Assembly (NCBI GenBank): GCA_910579325.1
Contig: CAJTTU010000146.1
Location: forward strand, 1-6,067
Reading direction: 5' to 3'
From: an uncultured Lachnospiraceae bacterium
GTDB lineage: Bacteria > Bacillota > Clostridia > Lachnospirales > Lachnospiraceae
Length of the DNA stretch: 6,067 nucleotides
Shown piece by piece: positions 1-6,050 of the stretch. The position numbers and the translations under genes were made by a program. The number at the start of each line of letters is the position of its first letter. The stretch's first letter is position 1. The notes below the pieces were generated by a model, which saw nothing but the letters and a program-made list of their open reading frames with translations, was not told the origin of the DNA and ran no database searches.

Positions 1-36
1 GATTCTTTCGAGGTCTGGCAGTTATTTTTTGCATAG

Positions 37-75
37 AAAAGGAGCTGCGCACTAATTACTTAGTGCGACAGCCCC
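37..75 (-). terminator. Rho-independent terminator of the minus-strand gene ending at 77
   Basis: Read on the minus strand, an inverted repeat begins 1 nt after the stop codon. GGGGCTG pairs with CAGCTCC (one G-U), then after a single-base bulge CGCACTAA pairs perfectly with TTAGTGCG around a GTAA tetraloop. The stem is followed directly by TTTTCT on the minus strand. A strong stem plus a short U-tract directly after a stop codon is the standard intrinsic terminator. On the plus strand the nearest T-run starts about 6 nt beyond the stem, so plus-strand termination is less likely. Confidence 0.75.
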
Positions 76-76
76 A

Positions 77-1156
77 TCAACTTTTTGTGCTGTAGTCGTT
101 ATTGATTTTCCAATAGCCTTTACGATCTGAGCCAATACGCTCAATAATGTCTTTTTCTTTCATTTCTTTCAATCTTTGTGATACCGTTTTCCTGCTAATG
201 GAAAGTTTCTCTGCTATTGCAGTTGAGGTATATGCCGGATCTTCAGAAATAAGTGCAAGAATCTGCATGGATTTTTTATCCAAATTATCTGTCACTTTAT
301 CTGTCACCCTATCTGTCACCTTGCGGGTGACAGAACGAATAATTCTATCTTCCGGCGCAGTGAATTCAATCATAATATCGCCCGGATTGATTGTATAGAC
401 AGGCTGAGGAACACCGTCTTTCTCAAAAGCGGAGCAGATTTTTTCAATTCCTCGTCCCCAACTTTCGATGAAACCTGCCAAGTAGATTACATGGGCAATG
501 TTTGGATTATAAGGACTGGAAACGTGTTTATGCATTAAATTCTCCAATGTCCAGCTTTCAGGCAAGCAACCGCAGTTTGCGATATACAGCCTATCTTCAT
601 ACACGCTTATCTGGATAGCAACACCGGACTGATATTGCTTATGGCACAGAGCGTTTAACAGAGCTTCTCGCAGAGCAGCTTCCGGTACAAAATATCTCTC
701 AATACGCTGCATACCCTCGTAGGTGATTTTTGCTTTCATATATTTCAGATATACAAGCTCTACAATTTTATCAATCTGTTCCAAGATAGAGCCGTGTGCC
801 TCGTCTTGATACAACAGATCTGCATCGGTTTCAAAGAAGCCGATTTTAACGTATGCGCCAAGCTGCCACTTCTCCGGGTTTTTTGAGAACATGAGCATTG
901 CCGCATTGGTCAGATATGAGCCGTTCATTAGATGTAGCTTTTCCATAAGCACATCCTTCGGCTCGTCCAAAACACTCTTGTCAACGCGTCCCTTCTTAGC
1001 TGCCCACTGCTTAAAGCGTTCAACAATGGAATCGTCAATGTCCTTCAACGAAAATGCAGGCAGAGGAAGATTATCCCAGGTTGCACCACGTTTACGAATC
1101 AAAAATGCCTCCAAAGCGGGACCGGTCAATATCTGTCGTGTGCTGCCGCTTCGATA
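77..1156 (-). pseudogene. N-terminally truncated AlbA_2/HATPase_c_4-type ATP-binding protein (putative transcriptional regulator)
   Basis: The open frame keeps the C-terminal part of a family usually described as ATP-binding or putative DNA-binding proteins with an N-terminal AlbA_2 (Schlafen-like) domain, a GHKL-like HATPase_c_4 domain and a C-terminal winged helix. Numbering from a TTG at 1129, residues 12-19 (RKRGATWD) are the usual linker after AlbA_2. REALLNALCHKQY (154-166) resembles the GHKL N-box and WGRGIEKI (224-231) the glycine motif. A VTDK-type repeat linker spans about 267-281, and a winged helix with recognition helix near ISRKTVSQRLKEM spans about 287-341. The frame remains open upstream of the TTG for nine more codons, YRSGSTRQI, which fit the end of AlbA_2, and then hits TAA at 1157-1159. 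The TTG has no Shine-Dalgarno sequence. The AlbA_2 domain is therefore absent and the gene is most likely a remnant. The family is thought to act as regulators or in mobile-element and stress settings; the exact role is unknown. Its base composition looks more AT-rich than that of the genes to the right. Confidence 0.75.
287..322. repeat. Three tandem 12-bp repeats inside the ATP-binding protein remnant
   Basis: Three adjacent units, atctgtcacttt, atctgtcaccct and atctgtcacctt, encode on the minus strand the peptide repeat KVTD-RVTD-KVTD. They form the hydrophilic linker between the ATPase-like domain and the winged helix. The last unit also makes an 8-bp perfect inverted repeat, CTGTCACC at 313-320 with GGTGACAG at 326-333, around a 5-nt loop. 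Similar xVTD or xVSD linkers are common in this protein family, so the repeat is best read as a length-variable protein linker and not as an independent DNA element. Confidence 0.8.
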
Positions 1157-1205
1157 TTAGTCTATTCCTCACGTAATGTTGTAACCCAAATAACTCTGTT
1201 TTATA

Positions 1206-1325
1206 TTATCTATTATACGATTTCTTTTCTCCGGAATCAATCTCCATTCCATATTCTTCTAAAAAATCTTTCTCCAATAAGGTCATTGGACGCTGCTTTT
1301 CTGCCTTATCCAAAAGTGCCACAAA
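1206..1325 (-). pseudogene. C-terminal remnant of an unrecognised minus-strand protein
   Basis: Minus-strand codons from about 1325 down to a TAA at 1206-1208 encode about 38 residues of a charged, helix-like tail: VALLDKAEKQRPMTLLEKD, then FLEEYGMEIDSGEKKSYNR. The composition (many K and E, amphipathic spacing) looks like genuine coding sequence and not a shadow frame. There is no start with a ribosome binding site. The frame is cut by a TAG at 1338-1340, just past the point where MATE-like plus-strand sequence begins, so the 5' part of the gene is missing. I do not recognise the family. The 49 bases between this stop and the end of the neighbouring remnant (1157-1205) hold nothing I can identify. 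Confidence 0.4.
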
Positions 1326-1725
1326 TATTATTCTGGACTATGTATTTGTATGGGTGCTGGAACAGGGAGTCGCGGGCGCGGCCTGGGCTACGATTATCGG
1401 GCAGGGCGTTGCGATGCTGATCGCGCTGGTGTATTTACTGAGGGAAAAACAGTTCACCCTTCGGATTCCGCTCTCAAAAATGGGCGCAGTGTCGGCTTCC
1501 GTGCTTAAAATCGGGATCGCGCCTTTTGGGCTTGCCATGTCGCCGAATATATCGCTGATTATGATCAACCGTTTTTCCGTCTCCTACGGCGGGGATTCGG
1601 CCATCGCCACCTATGCGTGTATCACCTATGTGACCAGTGTGATTTATTTGCCGTTTCTATATTGTATTTTATTTTCCATGATATATAATGTACTCTATAG
1701 GTTCTATATTTGGATTGATAGCTGA
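1324..1725 (+). pseudogene. Internal fragment of a MATE-family multidrug efflux pump
   Basis: The frame reads NIILDYVFVWVLEQGVAGAA, then WATIIGQGVAMLIALVYLL, which matches the middle of MATE Na+/H+-drug antiporters (usual pattern NIILDPxFI...GVxGAAxATxIxQ). It continues through SVLKIGIAPFGLAMSPNISL and GGDSAIATYACITYV, again typical of the loop before the seventh helix. Homology appears to stop at about base 1650: the last 24 residues (from PFLYCILFSM to the stop) no longer look like MATE, where a segment such as LLLQGVGDGSQPL would be expected. Only about 105 of the usual roughly 450 residues remain, with both ends missing. The GTG at 1354 is an accident of frame and not a start. This fragment cannot make a functional transporter. 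The breakpoint at about 1323 coincides with the end of the opposite-strand remnant. Confidence 0.75.
1662..1689 (+). promoter_or_regulatory. Candidate sigma-A promoter for the membrane protein/MarR operon
   Basis: TTGTAT (1662-1667) and a perfect TATAAT (1684-1689) lie 16 bp apart, which would start transcription near 1696 and give a leader of about 120 nt before the operon at 1817. The -35 box matches only three of six consensus positions, and the surroundings are AT-rich debris where TATAAT can occur by chance. No better promoter is visible between here and the operon, so this is the leading candidate. Confidence 0.35.
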
Positions 1726-1789
1726 AGATATCTGCCTGTTCTTTGTTTCGGGAACGCTAAAGAAAATGAAACGGATGGGGTATCCTTGA
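1688..1789 (+). pseudogene. C-terminal remnant of an unrecognised, probably membrane, protein
   Basis: A frame different from the MATE fragment runs from an ATG at 1688 to a TGA at 1787-1789 and encodes 33 residues, MYSIGSIFGLIAEDICLFF then VSGTLKKMKRMGYP. It has one hydrophobic stretch followed by a basic tail, as at the end of a membrane protein with a positive cytosolic C-terminus. No ribosome binding site precedes the ATG, and the frame is closed by a TGA 9 nt upstream of it. I read it as the surviving tail of a lost gene, but a chance frame or a very small membrane protein cannot be excluded. The family is not recognised. Confidence 0.3.
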
Positions 1790-1816
1790 TCTGCATAGAC
1801 AATATAGAAAGAGAGG

Positions 1817-3115
1817 ATGAGTATAACCATGAATCATTTTGACCTGGCGCTTTTTCTGCTGGTTTATTCCTTTTTGGGATGGATTGTTGAGGCAGGTTAC
1901 TATGCTGTTGCAAGGCGGGAATTTTGCAACCGTGGTATTCTTTCGCTGCCGCTGATTCCCAGCTATGGCATGACCTTTGTCCTGCTGCTCATTGTGCTGC
2001 CTACCCTGGCCGGCAATCATGTGCTTGCCTTTCTTGTCACGATGACGATCTCTGCTGTGGTGGAAAGCCTGTCCAATCATGTGATTCGGCAGATCGGTTC
2101 AACGGTCAAATGGAATCCGGAGCGCAGCCGTCTGTTGTCCGGCACGGGAAAGGGCCTGCTTGTCTCTGCGATTGTGGCAGGAATTTATTATGCGGCTTAT
2201 CTGATTATCCATCCCGCCTTGATGGTGGTATTGCTGTTTATCCCGGAATTTCTGAAAAAAATCATTGTCATGGTGTCGCTGGTTCTTATGGCAATAGACT
2301 TGGTTTCGGTCGTCTACGAGGTGCGTACCGGGAATGCGGCCCGGTATGAGACGCGCCAGGAAGACAGCGGACAGCAAATATTAGCGGCAGAGCTCAGGCG
2401 CTTAATCTGGAAGCGCCTGCGCAAAGCCTATCCGGAAATAGGAGAGGCCGGCGGGGAGTCAGAGCGGAAATACATATTCGCGAAAGGGCTGTGCTGGGAT
2501 AAGCTGGTATGGGTATTTCTGATTTCAGCCTTATTGGGCGACATCATTGAAACCTTCTACTGCGGCCTGGTAAACGGACAGTGGATGAACCGTTCCAGTA
2601 TGCTTTACGGCCCCTTCAGTTTTGTATGGGGCTTCGGCGCAGTGGTGCTCACGTTGGCGCTTCAGGGGCTGGCGGAGAAAAACGACCGGTTTGTTTTTCT
2701 GGCGGGCTTTGTCATCGGCGGTGTCTATGAGTATATGTGCAGCGTATTTACGGAGCTGATATTCGGCACAGTCTTTTGGGATTACAGCGATATGCCGCTG
2801 AATATCGGCGGGCGGACGAATGTGCTGTTCTGCTTCTTTTGGGGCGTGCTTGCGGTGGTCTGGATCAAGATTATTTTTCCGCCCATGTCCGGGTGGATTG
2901 AAAAAATACCTCCGTTAACCGGAAAAATCGTCACCTGGATCGTCGTTTTCTGTATGGCATGTAACGCGATCCTTACCAGCGTGGCAATGCTGCGCTACGA
3001 TACACGGGCTTACCGGCCTGAACCGGCCAATGCCCTTGAGGAATTTATTGACCGGCAGTATGGGGATGGACATATGGAGTGGCGGTGGCCCAACATGATG
3101 AAACGGGAGGGATAG
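1817..3115 (+). CDS. Putative ABC transporter permease, ABC_trans_CmpB (PF06541) family, duplicated domain
   Basis: A polytopic membrane protein of about 430 residues with two copies of the CmpB-like domain. The first copy (about 9-170) has YSFLGWIVEAGYYAVARREF followed by NRGILSLPLIPSYG; the second (about 229-395) has ALLGDIIETFYCGLVNGQWM followed by NRSSMLYGPFSFVWG, then the family signature WDYSDMPLNIGGR (321-333) before another helix. The halves are joined by a charged soluble loop (about 170-228), and the protein ends in a soluble tail. The family is annotated as transporter permease, but its substrate and even its transport activity are unproven, and no ATPase gene lies beside it. The ATG at 1817 directly abuts GAGAGG and would depend on the weaker AGAAAG further upstream; the ATG at 1829 has GAGAGG 12 nt upstream and gives the more family-like N-terminus MNHFDLALFLLVYSF. 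Either is possible. It is followed 2 nt later by a MarR gene, so the two form one operon. Confidence 0.8.
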   Translation: MSITMNHFDLALFLLVYSFLGWIVEAGYYAVARREFCNRGILSLPLIPSYGMTFVLLLIVLPTLAGNHVLAFLVTMTISAVVESLSNHVIRQIGSTVKWNPERSRLLSGTGKGLLVSAIVAGIYYAAYLIIHPALMVVLLFIPEFLKKIIVMVSLVLMAIDLVSVVYEVRTGNAARYETRQEDSGQQILAAELRRLIWKRLRKAYPEIGEAGGESERKYIFAKGLCWDKLVWVFLISALLGDIIETFYCGLVNGQWMNRSSMLYGPFSFVWGFGAVVLTLALQGLAEKNDRFVFLAGFVIGGVYEYMCSVFTELIFGTVFWDYSDMPLNIGGRTNVLFCFFWGVLAVVWIKIIFPPMSGWIEKIPPLTGKIVTWIVVFCMACNAILTSVAMLRYDTRAYRPEPANALEEFIDRQYGDGHMEWRWPNMMKREG

Positions 3116-3117
3116 GG

Positions 3118-3576
3118 ATGCCTGTGGATGAAGCGAAATTATGGGGTGTGTGGGGACAGGCCAATGGGCTGTACAGCTCCTGGGCGGCCTCGAAGAATAT
3201 TAATTATTATCTGCTGTTTGTGCTGTATGCGCTGGAAGGGCAGGAGGCGATGACGCAGAAAAAGATCTGTACCTGCACCTGGCTGACGAAACAGACGGTC
3301 AACAGCGTGATCCGCTCTCTGAAGGAAAACGGATATGTCGAGCTTGCTCCCGGCCGTGAGGACCGCCGGGAAAAGCAGATTATACTGACGGAGAAGGGGA
3401 TTGCCTATTCCCATGAGCTTTTAGCGCCTTTGCGTGAGCTTGAGCGCCGCGCACTCCGGATTATGGGAAGCGACAGGGTGCGGCAGATGGTCGAATATAT
3501 GACGTTGTTTAATACTGTGCTTGAGGAAGAAATGGAGAAGGATATTTACCGGACTGACACCGGGATTGGTTTATAA
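3118..3576 (+). CDS. MarR-family winged-helix transcriptional regulator
   Basis: A 152-residue protein of normal MarR length. The N- and C-terminal helices would form the dimer interface. The winged helix lies around residues 43-95, with recognition helix near LTKQTVNSVIRSLKENGYV (56-74) and the diagnostic wing GREDRREKQIILTEKG (79-94). I place the start at ATG 3118 (MPVDEAKLWG) because GGGAGG sits 7 nt upstream at 3105-3110, inside the end of the preceding gene. An in-frame upstream start at 3079 would add 13 unrelated residues, MAVAQHDETGGIG, overlapping the membrane-protein gene, and is less likely. MarR proteins usually repress their own operon and respond to small ligands; here the co-transcribed target would be the CmpB-like membrane protein. 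The ligand cannot be inferred. No downstream terminator is obvious. Confidence 0.9.
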   Translation: MPVDEAKLWGVWGQANGLYSSWAASKNINYYLLFVLYALEGQEAMTQKKICTCTWLTKQTVNSVIRSLKENGYVELAPGREDRREKQIILTEKGIAYSHELLAPLRELERRALRIMGSDRVRQMVEYMTLFNTVLEEEMEKDIYRTDTGIGL

Positions 3577-3583
3577 AGCGATC

Positions 3584-3612
3584 TTATAAGAAAGTATAAA
3601 GTATGGTAAAAT
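3584..3612 (+). promoter_or_regulatory. Candidate extended -10 promoter for the ATPase gene
   Basis: TGGTAAAAT at 3604-3612 fits an extended -10 (TGnTAAAAT). TTATAA at 3584-3589 could serve as a poor -35 with a 17-bp spacer. It lies in the 100-nt gap between the MarR stop and the ATPase start at 3677 and would give a leader of about 55-60 nt. No inverted repeat that would make a good terminator or MarR operator is clear in the gap, so read-through from the MarR operon is also possible. Confidence 0.35.
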
Positions 3613-3676
3613 CTATATCGAAAGCGCCAGATTTGCGGATCGGGGATTCATCCGTACGTTATCACGGAGGCAGGGA

Positions 3677-5006
3677 ATGATGTATGCGACACATAGAGTT
3701 ACGGACGGCAGTGGCCGGCCCGTAGGATTTATGATAAACCATGAATTTCATACGGATGATACGGTACGGGAAAAATATAGACAGCATTGATAATCTGACA
3801 GTGGCAAAAAACGGCGCGGTGCGGTCGGAACAGGAATTGCCCGAATTGCCTTATGCCGCGGCGGTGAATAAACGGATTTATGACAATCTGGTGAAACAGA
3901 ATCCTTTTGTGAGGGATATCCGGCAGGAGCTGGAAGAATGGAAAGATGACCCGTCTCATGTAGTCCTCCAGCTGGAGGGCTCCAGGCAGGTGGGAAAGAC
4001 CACGGAGCTTCAGAAATTCGCTTATGCCCGATACGACAGTGTGATTTTTGTAAACCTGGCGGATGATGTATATGATTTTATGGGCTTTATTCAGTCCGCA
4101 TGTACGGTGGCGGATATGGAGTCATATTGCAGAAGAGCGCATTTGCCCCATTATATCAATAACAGGCATACGGTACTGATCATAGATGAAATCCGGAACA
4201 GCAGCCAGGCATATAATGCGATCAGGAGGCTACATGCGGGACTGGAATGCGATATCATCGTCACAGGAAGCTATCTGGGCAGGATATTAGGAAGCAGGGA
4301 GTTTTTTCTGCCGGCCGGTACGATCGAAAAGAGGTATATGTTTCCGCTCAGTTTCCGGGAGTTCTGTAGAATTTACGGCAGGGAAACGCTGCTGGACAGT
4401 ATTGATTTATTCGGCGGGAGTGACCGGGAGGATTATGAAGAACTGGAAAGATTATATGGTATCTATTCCAGGATAGGAGGATACCCGGAGGTTGTAAAAG
4501 AATATCTCAGGACAGAAAATGTGGATACCTGTTATGAGGTGGTGGGGAAGCTGCTCACCACACTTAAGGAGGAATCCGGAAATTATTTCGGGAATCCGAG
4601 GGACGTTGAGATTTTTGACAGCGTATATCGGGAAGCGCTGAAGGAGATGTGCAATGAAAAGCGGGGAACCGGCAAAGGCATGATAGAAACCATAACGTCT
4701 CTGACAAAATCCAGTACGGACTTGCTTGTGAATAAAAATGAAATTGCGAATGCGATCATCTGGCTGCGCTATACGGGAGTGATCGGAATGTGTGATTTGG
4801 CTGTGGACGGCGATATGAGAAATATTGTGTCAAGCAGGAGACTGTATTTTTCAGATTGCGGCATCGAGGCTTATCTGGCCAGTAGAAGCATGCTGGATAT
4901 TACGGCTCTGGCAGGGATTCTGACGAAGCCGTCACAGGGCGGGCACGCCGGAAGCTTTGACACGATTCCGATTTATACGGTGGGGTGCAGATTTCCTTAT
5001 CGGTGA
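3677..5006 (+). pseudogene. AAA ATPase of the DUF4143 type, frameshifted near the start and with an internal C-terminal deletion
   Basis: The gene should start at ATG 3677 or 3680, 6-9 nt after GGAGG (3666-3670). That frame gives MMYATHRVTDGSGRPVGFMI then NHEFHTDDTVR and stops at TGA 3788-3790. The rest of the protein continues in the +1 frame from about 3770 (NIDSIDNLTVAKNGAVRSE). Removing one base from the GGGAAAAA run (3768-3775) joins the two. In the long frame (numbered from ATG 3741) the P-loop is GSRQVGKT (80-87), Walker B VLIIDE (145-150) and the sensor region IIVTGSYLGRIL (172-183), all typical of the COG1373-like ATPases. At about residue 394 the protein passes from the region entering the DUF4143 nuclease-like domain (LYFSDCGIEAYLAS, 369-382) directly to the family's extreme C-terminus, GSFDTIPIYTVGCRFPY. 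The roughly 100 residues expected between, including the nuclease-like core, are absent. Function is unknown for the family; this copy is probably dead. Translation from the internal ATG at 3741 is unlikely because it lacks a ribosome binding site. Confidence 0.75.
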
Positions 5007-5024
5007 ATGAGCAGGGAAAATATG

Positions 5025-5058
5025 AAAAGCAGTAAGTTATGGCAGACTTGCTGCTTTT
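5025..5058. terminator. Bidirectional Rho-independent terminator between convergent genes
   Basis: AAAAGCAGTAAG (5025-5036) pairs with CTTGCTGCTTTT (5047-5058) over 12 bp with one G-U wobble, around a 10-nt loop. On the plus strand the stem runs into TTTTATTCTTTTT; on the minus strand into TTTTCATATTTT. It lies 18 nt after the ATPase stop and touches the stop codon of the convergent MerR gene (TAA at 5057-5059), so it can end both transcripts. Confidence 0.8.
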
Positions 5059-5887
5059 ATTCTTTTTCCGGCCCGCTGAAAGGGATTTCAATCTGCACAA
5101 TGTAATCCTCGATCCGGTCGACGACATTTTCATTGATACCCGTCTCATAGGAAAATCCATGGAGGGACAGATGATGTTCCCTGGCATAGCCGAGGATTTC
5201 CCGGTACCGCTTCGGAATGCCGTCCCACTCCCCTTTATGAAAAGCTCTGATGTATTTCCCTTTTGGCATGATATGCAGCCCGGCCTGGTATGGGAGGAAG
5301 GGGATCTCGATAAAGAGCTTGGAATAATTGTCAAAGCAGCCTTTTTGCAGGTCGGCCACGGAGATCATGGAGCCATAGGAGGCTTTGTGGAGGCGGCCAA
5401 GCCGGTATTGCCCGGTCTTTGCGGTAACCAGTTCCACTTCCTGTTCAAAGGAGGTATTCCGGTCTATGTCCACAGTGACCAGACAGTGTTCCTCCTTTTC
5501 TATTATGCTGATCTCGGATAAATCCATAGTCAGAAGGGTTTCCATATTTTGGATGTGCGTACATAGAGTCGTACGGACTGCTTGCAGGTGAGTAATCTGC
5601 ATGTCAAGGTCTGCTGTTTTCTCTTCCAGAAGGCATTTTAAGCTGCCGGCCGACCGGTTTTTCATAAAATCCTGTATTTCCTGGATGGAGACGCCCAGCT
5701 CCCGCAGCAGCAGGATGGTTTCAAGGACAGGGCTTTGATGGTAATTATAGCAGCGGTATCCGTTTCCGGGGTTAATCACGGCCGGTTTGAACAGTCCGAT
5801 CTGATCATACCACATAAGGGTTTTCTTGTTTATGCCGTGCATGGCCGCAAACTGGCCGATTGTGAGAAGCTTTTCTTTTTGATTCAT
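5057..5887 (-). CDS. MerR-family transcriptional activator with GyrI-like effector-binding domain (BmrR-like architecture)
   Basis: A complete 276-residue protein. The N-terminal MerR winged helix covers about 7-77 (LLTIGQFAAMHGINKKTLMW, YDQIGLFKP, then GNGYRCYNYHQ). A coiled-coil dimerisation helix covers about 80-120 (LEEKTADLDMQITHLQAVRT). A GyrI/BmrR-type ligand domain covers about 128-272, ending in the characteristic EDYIVQIEIPF. Length and order match BmrR-like regulators, which bind hydrophobic or cationic compounds and untwist a promoter with an overlong spacer. The start at 5887 has GAGG at 5893-5896 (minus strand), 5 nt upstream. The gene is divergent from the one starting at 6051, and the shared 163-nt gap holds a fitting MerR-type promoter pointing to that gene. 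The ligand cannot be predicted; the target is most likely the divergent gene, perhaps with autoregulation. Confidence 0.9.
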   Translation of the reverse strand: MNQKEKLLTIGQFAAMHGINKKTLMWYDQIGLFKPAVINPGNGYRCYNYHQSPVLETILLLRELGVSIQEIQDFMKNRSAGSLKCLLEEKTADLDMQITHLQAVRTTLCTHIQNMETLLTMDLSEISIIEKEEHCLVTVDIDRNTSFEQEVELVTAKTGQYRLGRLHKASYGSMISVADLQKGCFDNYSKLFIEIPFLPYQAGLHIMPKGKYIRAFHKGEWDGIPKRYREILGYAREHHLSLHGFSYETGINENVVDRIEDYIVQIEIPFSGPEKE

Positions 5888-5915
5888 AATCGCCTCATTA
5901 AATGAAAAAACTGTA

Positions 5916-5946
5916 TTGACTGGACAGTTACTATACGGTTTATACT
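5916..5946 (+). promoter_or_regulatory. MerR-type promoter with 19-bp spacer
   Basis: TTGACT (5916-5921) and TATACT (5941-5946) are separated by exactly 19 bp, instead of the usual 17. Overlong 19-20 bp spacers are the hallmark of promoters activated by MerR-family proteins through DNA distortion. It points away from the MerR gene towards the gene starting at 6051, with a predicted start near 5953. Confidence 0.75.
5919..5939. promoter_or_regulatory. Imperfect dyad operator for the divergent MerR regulator
   Basis: ACTGGACAG (5919-5927) and CTATACGGT (5931-5939) are inverted repeats with six of nine positions matching (pattern ACyGkAyAG) around a TTA centre. The dyad lies between the -35 and -10 boxes and is centred slightly closer to the -35, as MerR operators are. 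The protein bound is inferred from adjacency to the MerR gene. Confidence 0.65.
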
Positions 5947-5970
5947 ATCATGGACATGAAAGAAATGCAA

Positions 5971-6029
5971 GATGTACTCTCGGAGTCTCAGCCGCAAAAG
6001 CGGGTGCTGAGAGATTCCGAGAGTACATC
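5971..6029 (+). other. Long 5'-leader hairpin upstream of the divergent gene
   Basis: GATGTACTCTCGGA (5971-5984) and TCCGAGAGTACATC (6016-6029) pair perfectly over 14 bp. Inside, TCTCAGC (5986-5992) can pair with GCTGAGA (6006-6012) and CGC with GCG around an AAAA loop; alternatively the outer stem can extend by 5 bp through GTCTC with GAGAT. The predicted transcript starts near 5953, so almost the whole leader is this structure. There is no U-tract after either arm, so it is not an intrinsic terminator. The ribosome binding site at 6041-6047 is 11 nt downstream and left unpaired, so simple occlusion is not evident. It may stabilise the mRNA, bind a protein, or act in regulation; the function is unknown. 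Confidence 0.8.
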
Positions 6030-6050
6030 AAGGGGAACGCAAGGAGGATT

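Noticed and set aside
287..333. Tandem repeats and an inverted repeat resembling a tiny CRISPR or iteron array
   Set aside because: The units are directly adjacent 12-bp codon repeats within an open frame, encoding a VTDK-type linker known in this protein family; there are no spacers and no replication gene.
1924..2349. Alternative-frame plus-strand frame of 141 codons inside the membrane protein
   Set aside because: Cys-, Arg- and Ser-rich composition typical of an out-of-frame reading of the CmpB-like gene, with no initiation signal.
3577..3676. Terminator or regulatory RNA in the gap after the MarR gene
   Set aside because: Only a 5-bp CGGAT/ATCCG inverted repeat with a 9-nt loop is present and no T-run follows; too weak to call.
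3741..3800. Programmed ribosomal frameshifting in the ATPase
   Set aside because: The shift required is +1 and there is no recognised +1 site or stimulator; the second defect (missing nuclease-like core) makes simple decay or a sequencing indel more likely.
3677..5006. The ATPase as part of a new defence system together with the AlbA_2-type protein
   Set aside because: Both genes are truncated or broken, lie on different strands separated by an unrelated operon, and show no shared regulation.
5039..5521. Plus-strand open frame of 160 codons opposite the MerR gene
   Set aside because: It is the antisense shadow of a clearly recognisable MerR/GyrI protein, has no ribosome binding site and overlaps the terminator.
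5971..6029. Leader hairpin as an intrinsic terminator or a known riboswitch
   Set aside because: Neither strand has a U-tract after the stem, and I cannot match the sequence to T-box, purine, TPP or other familiar aptamer cores.
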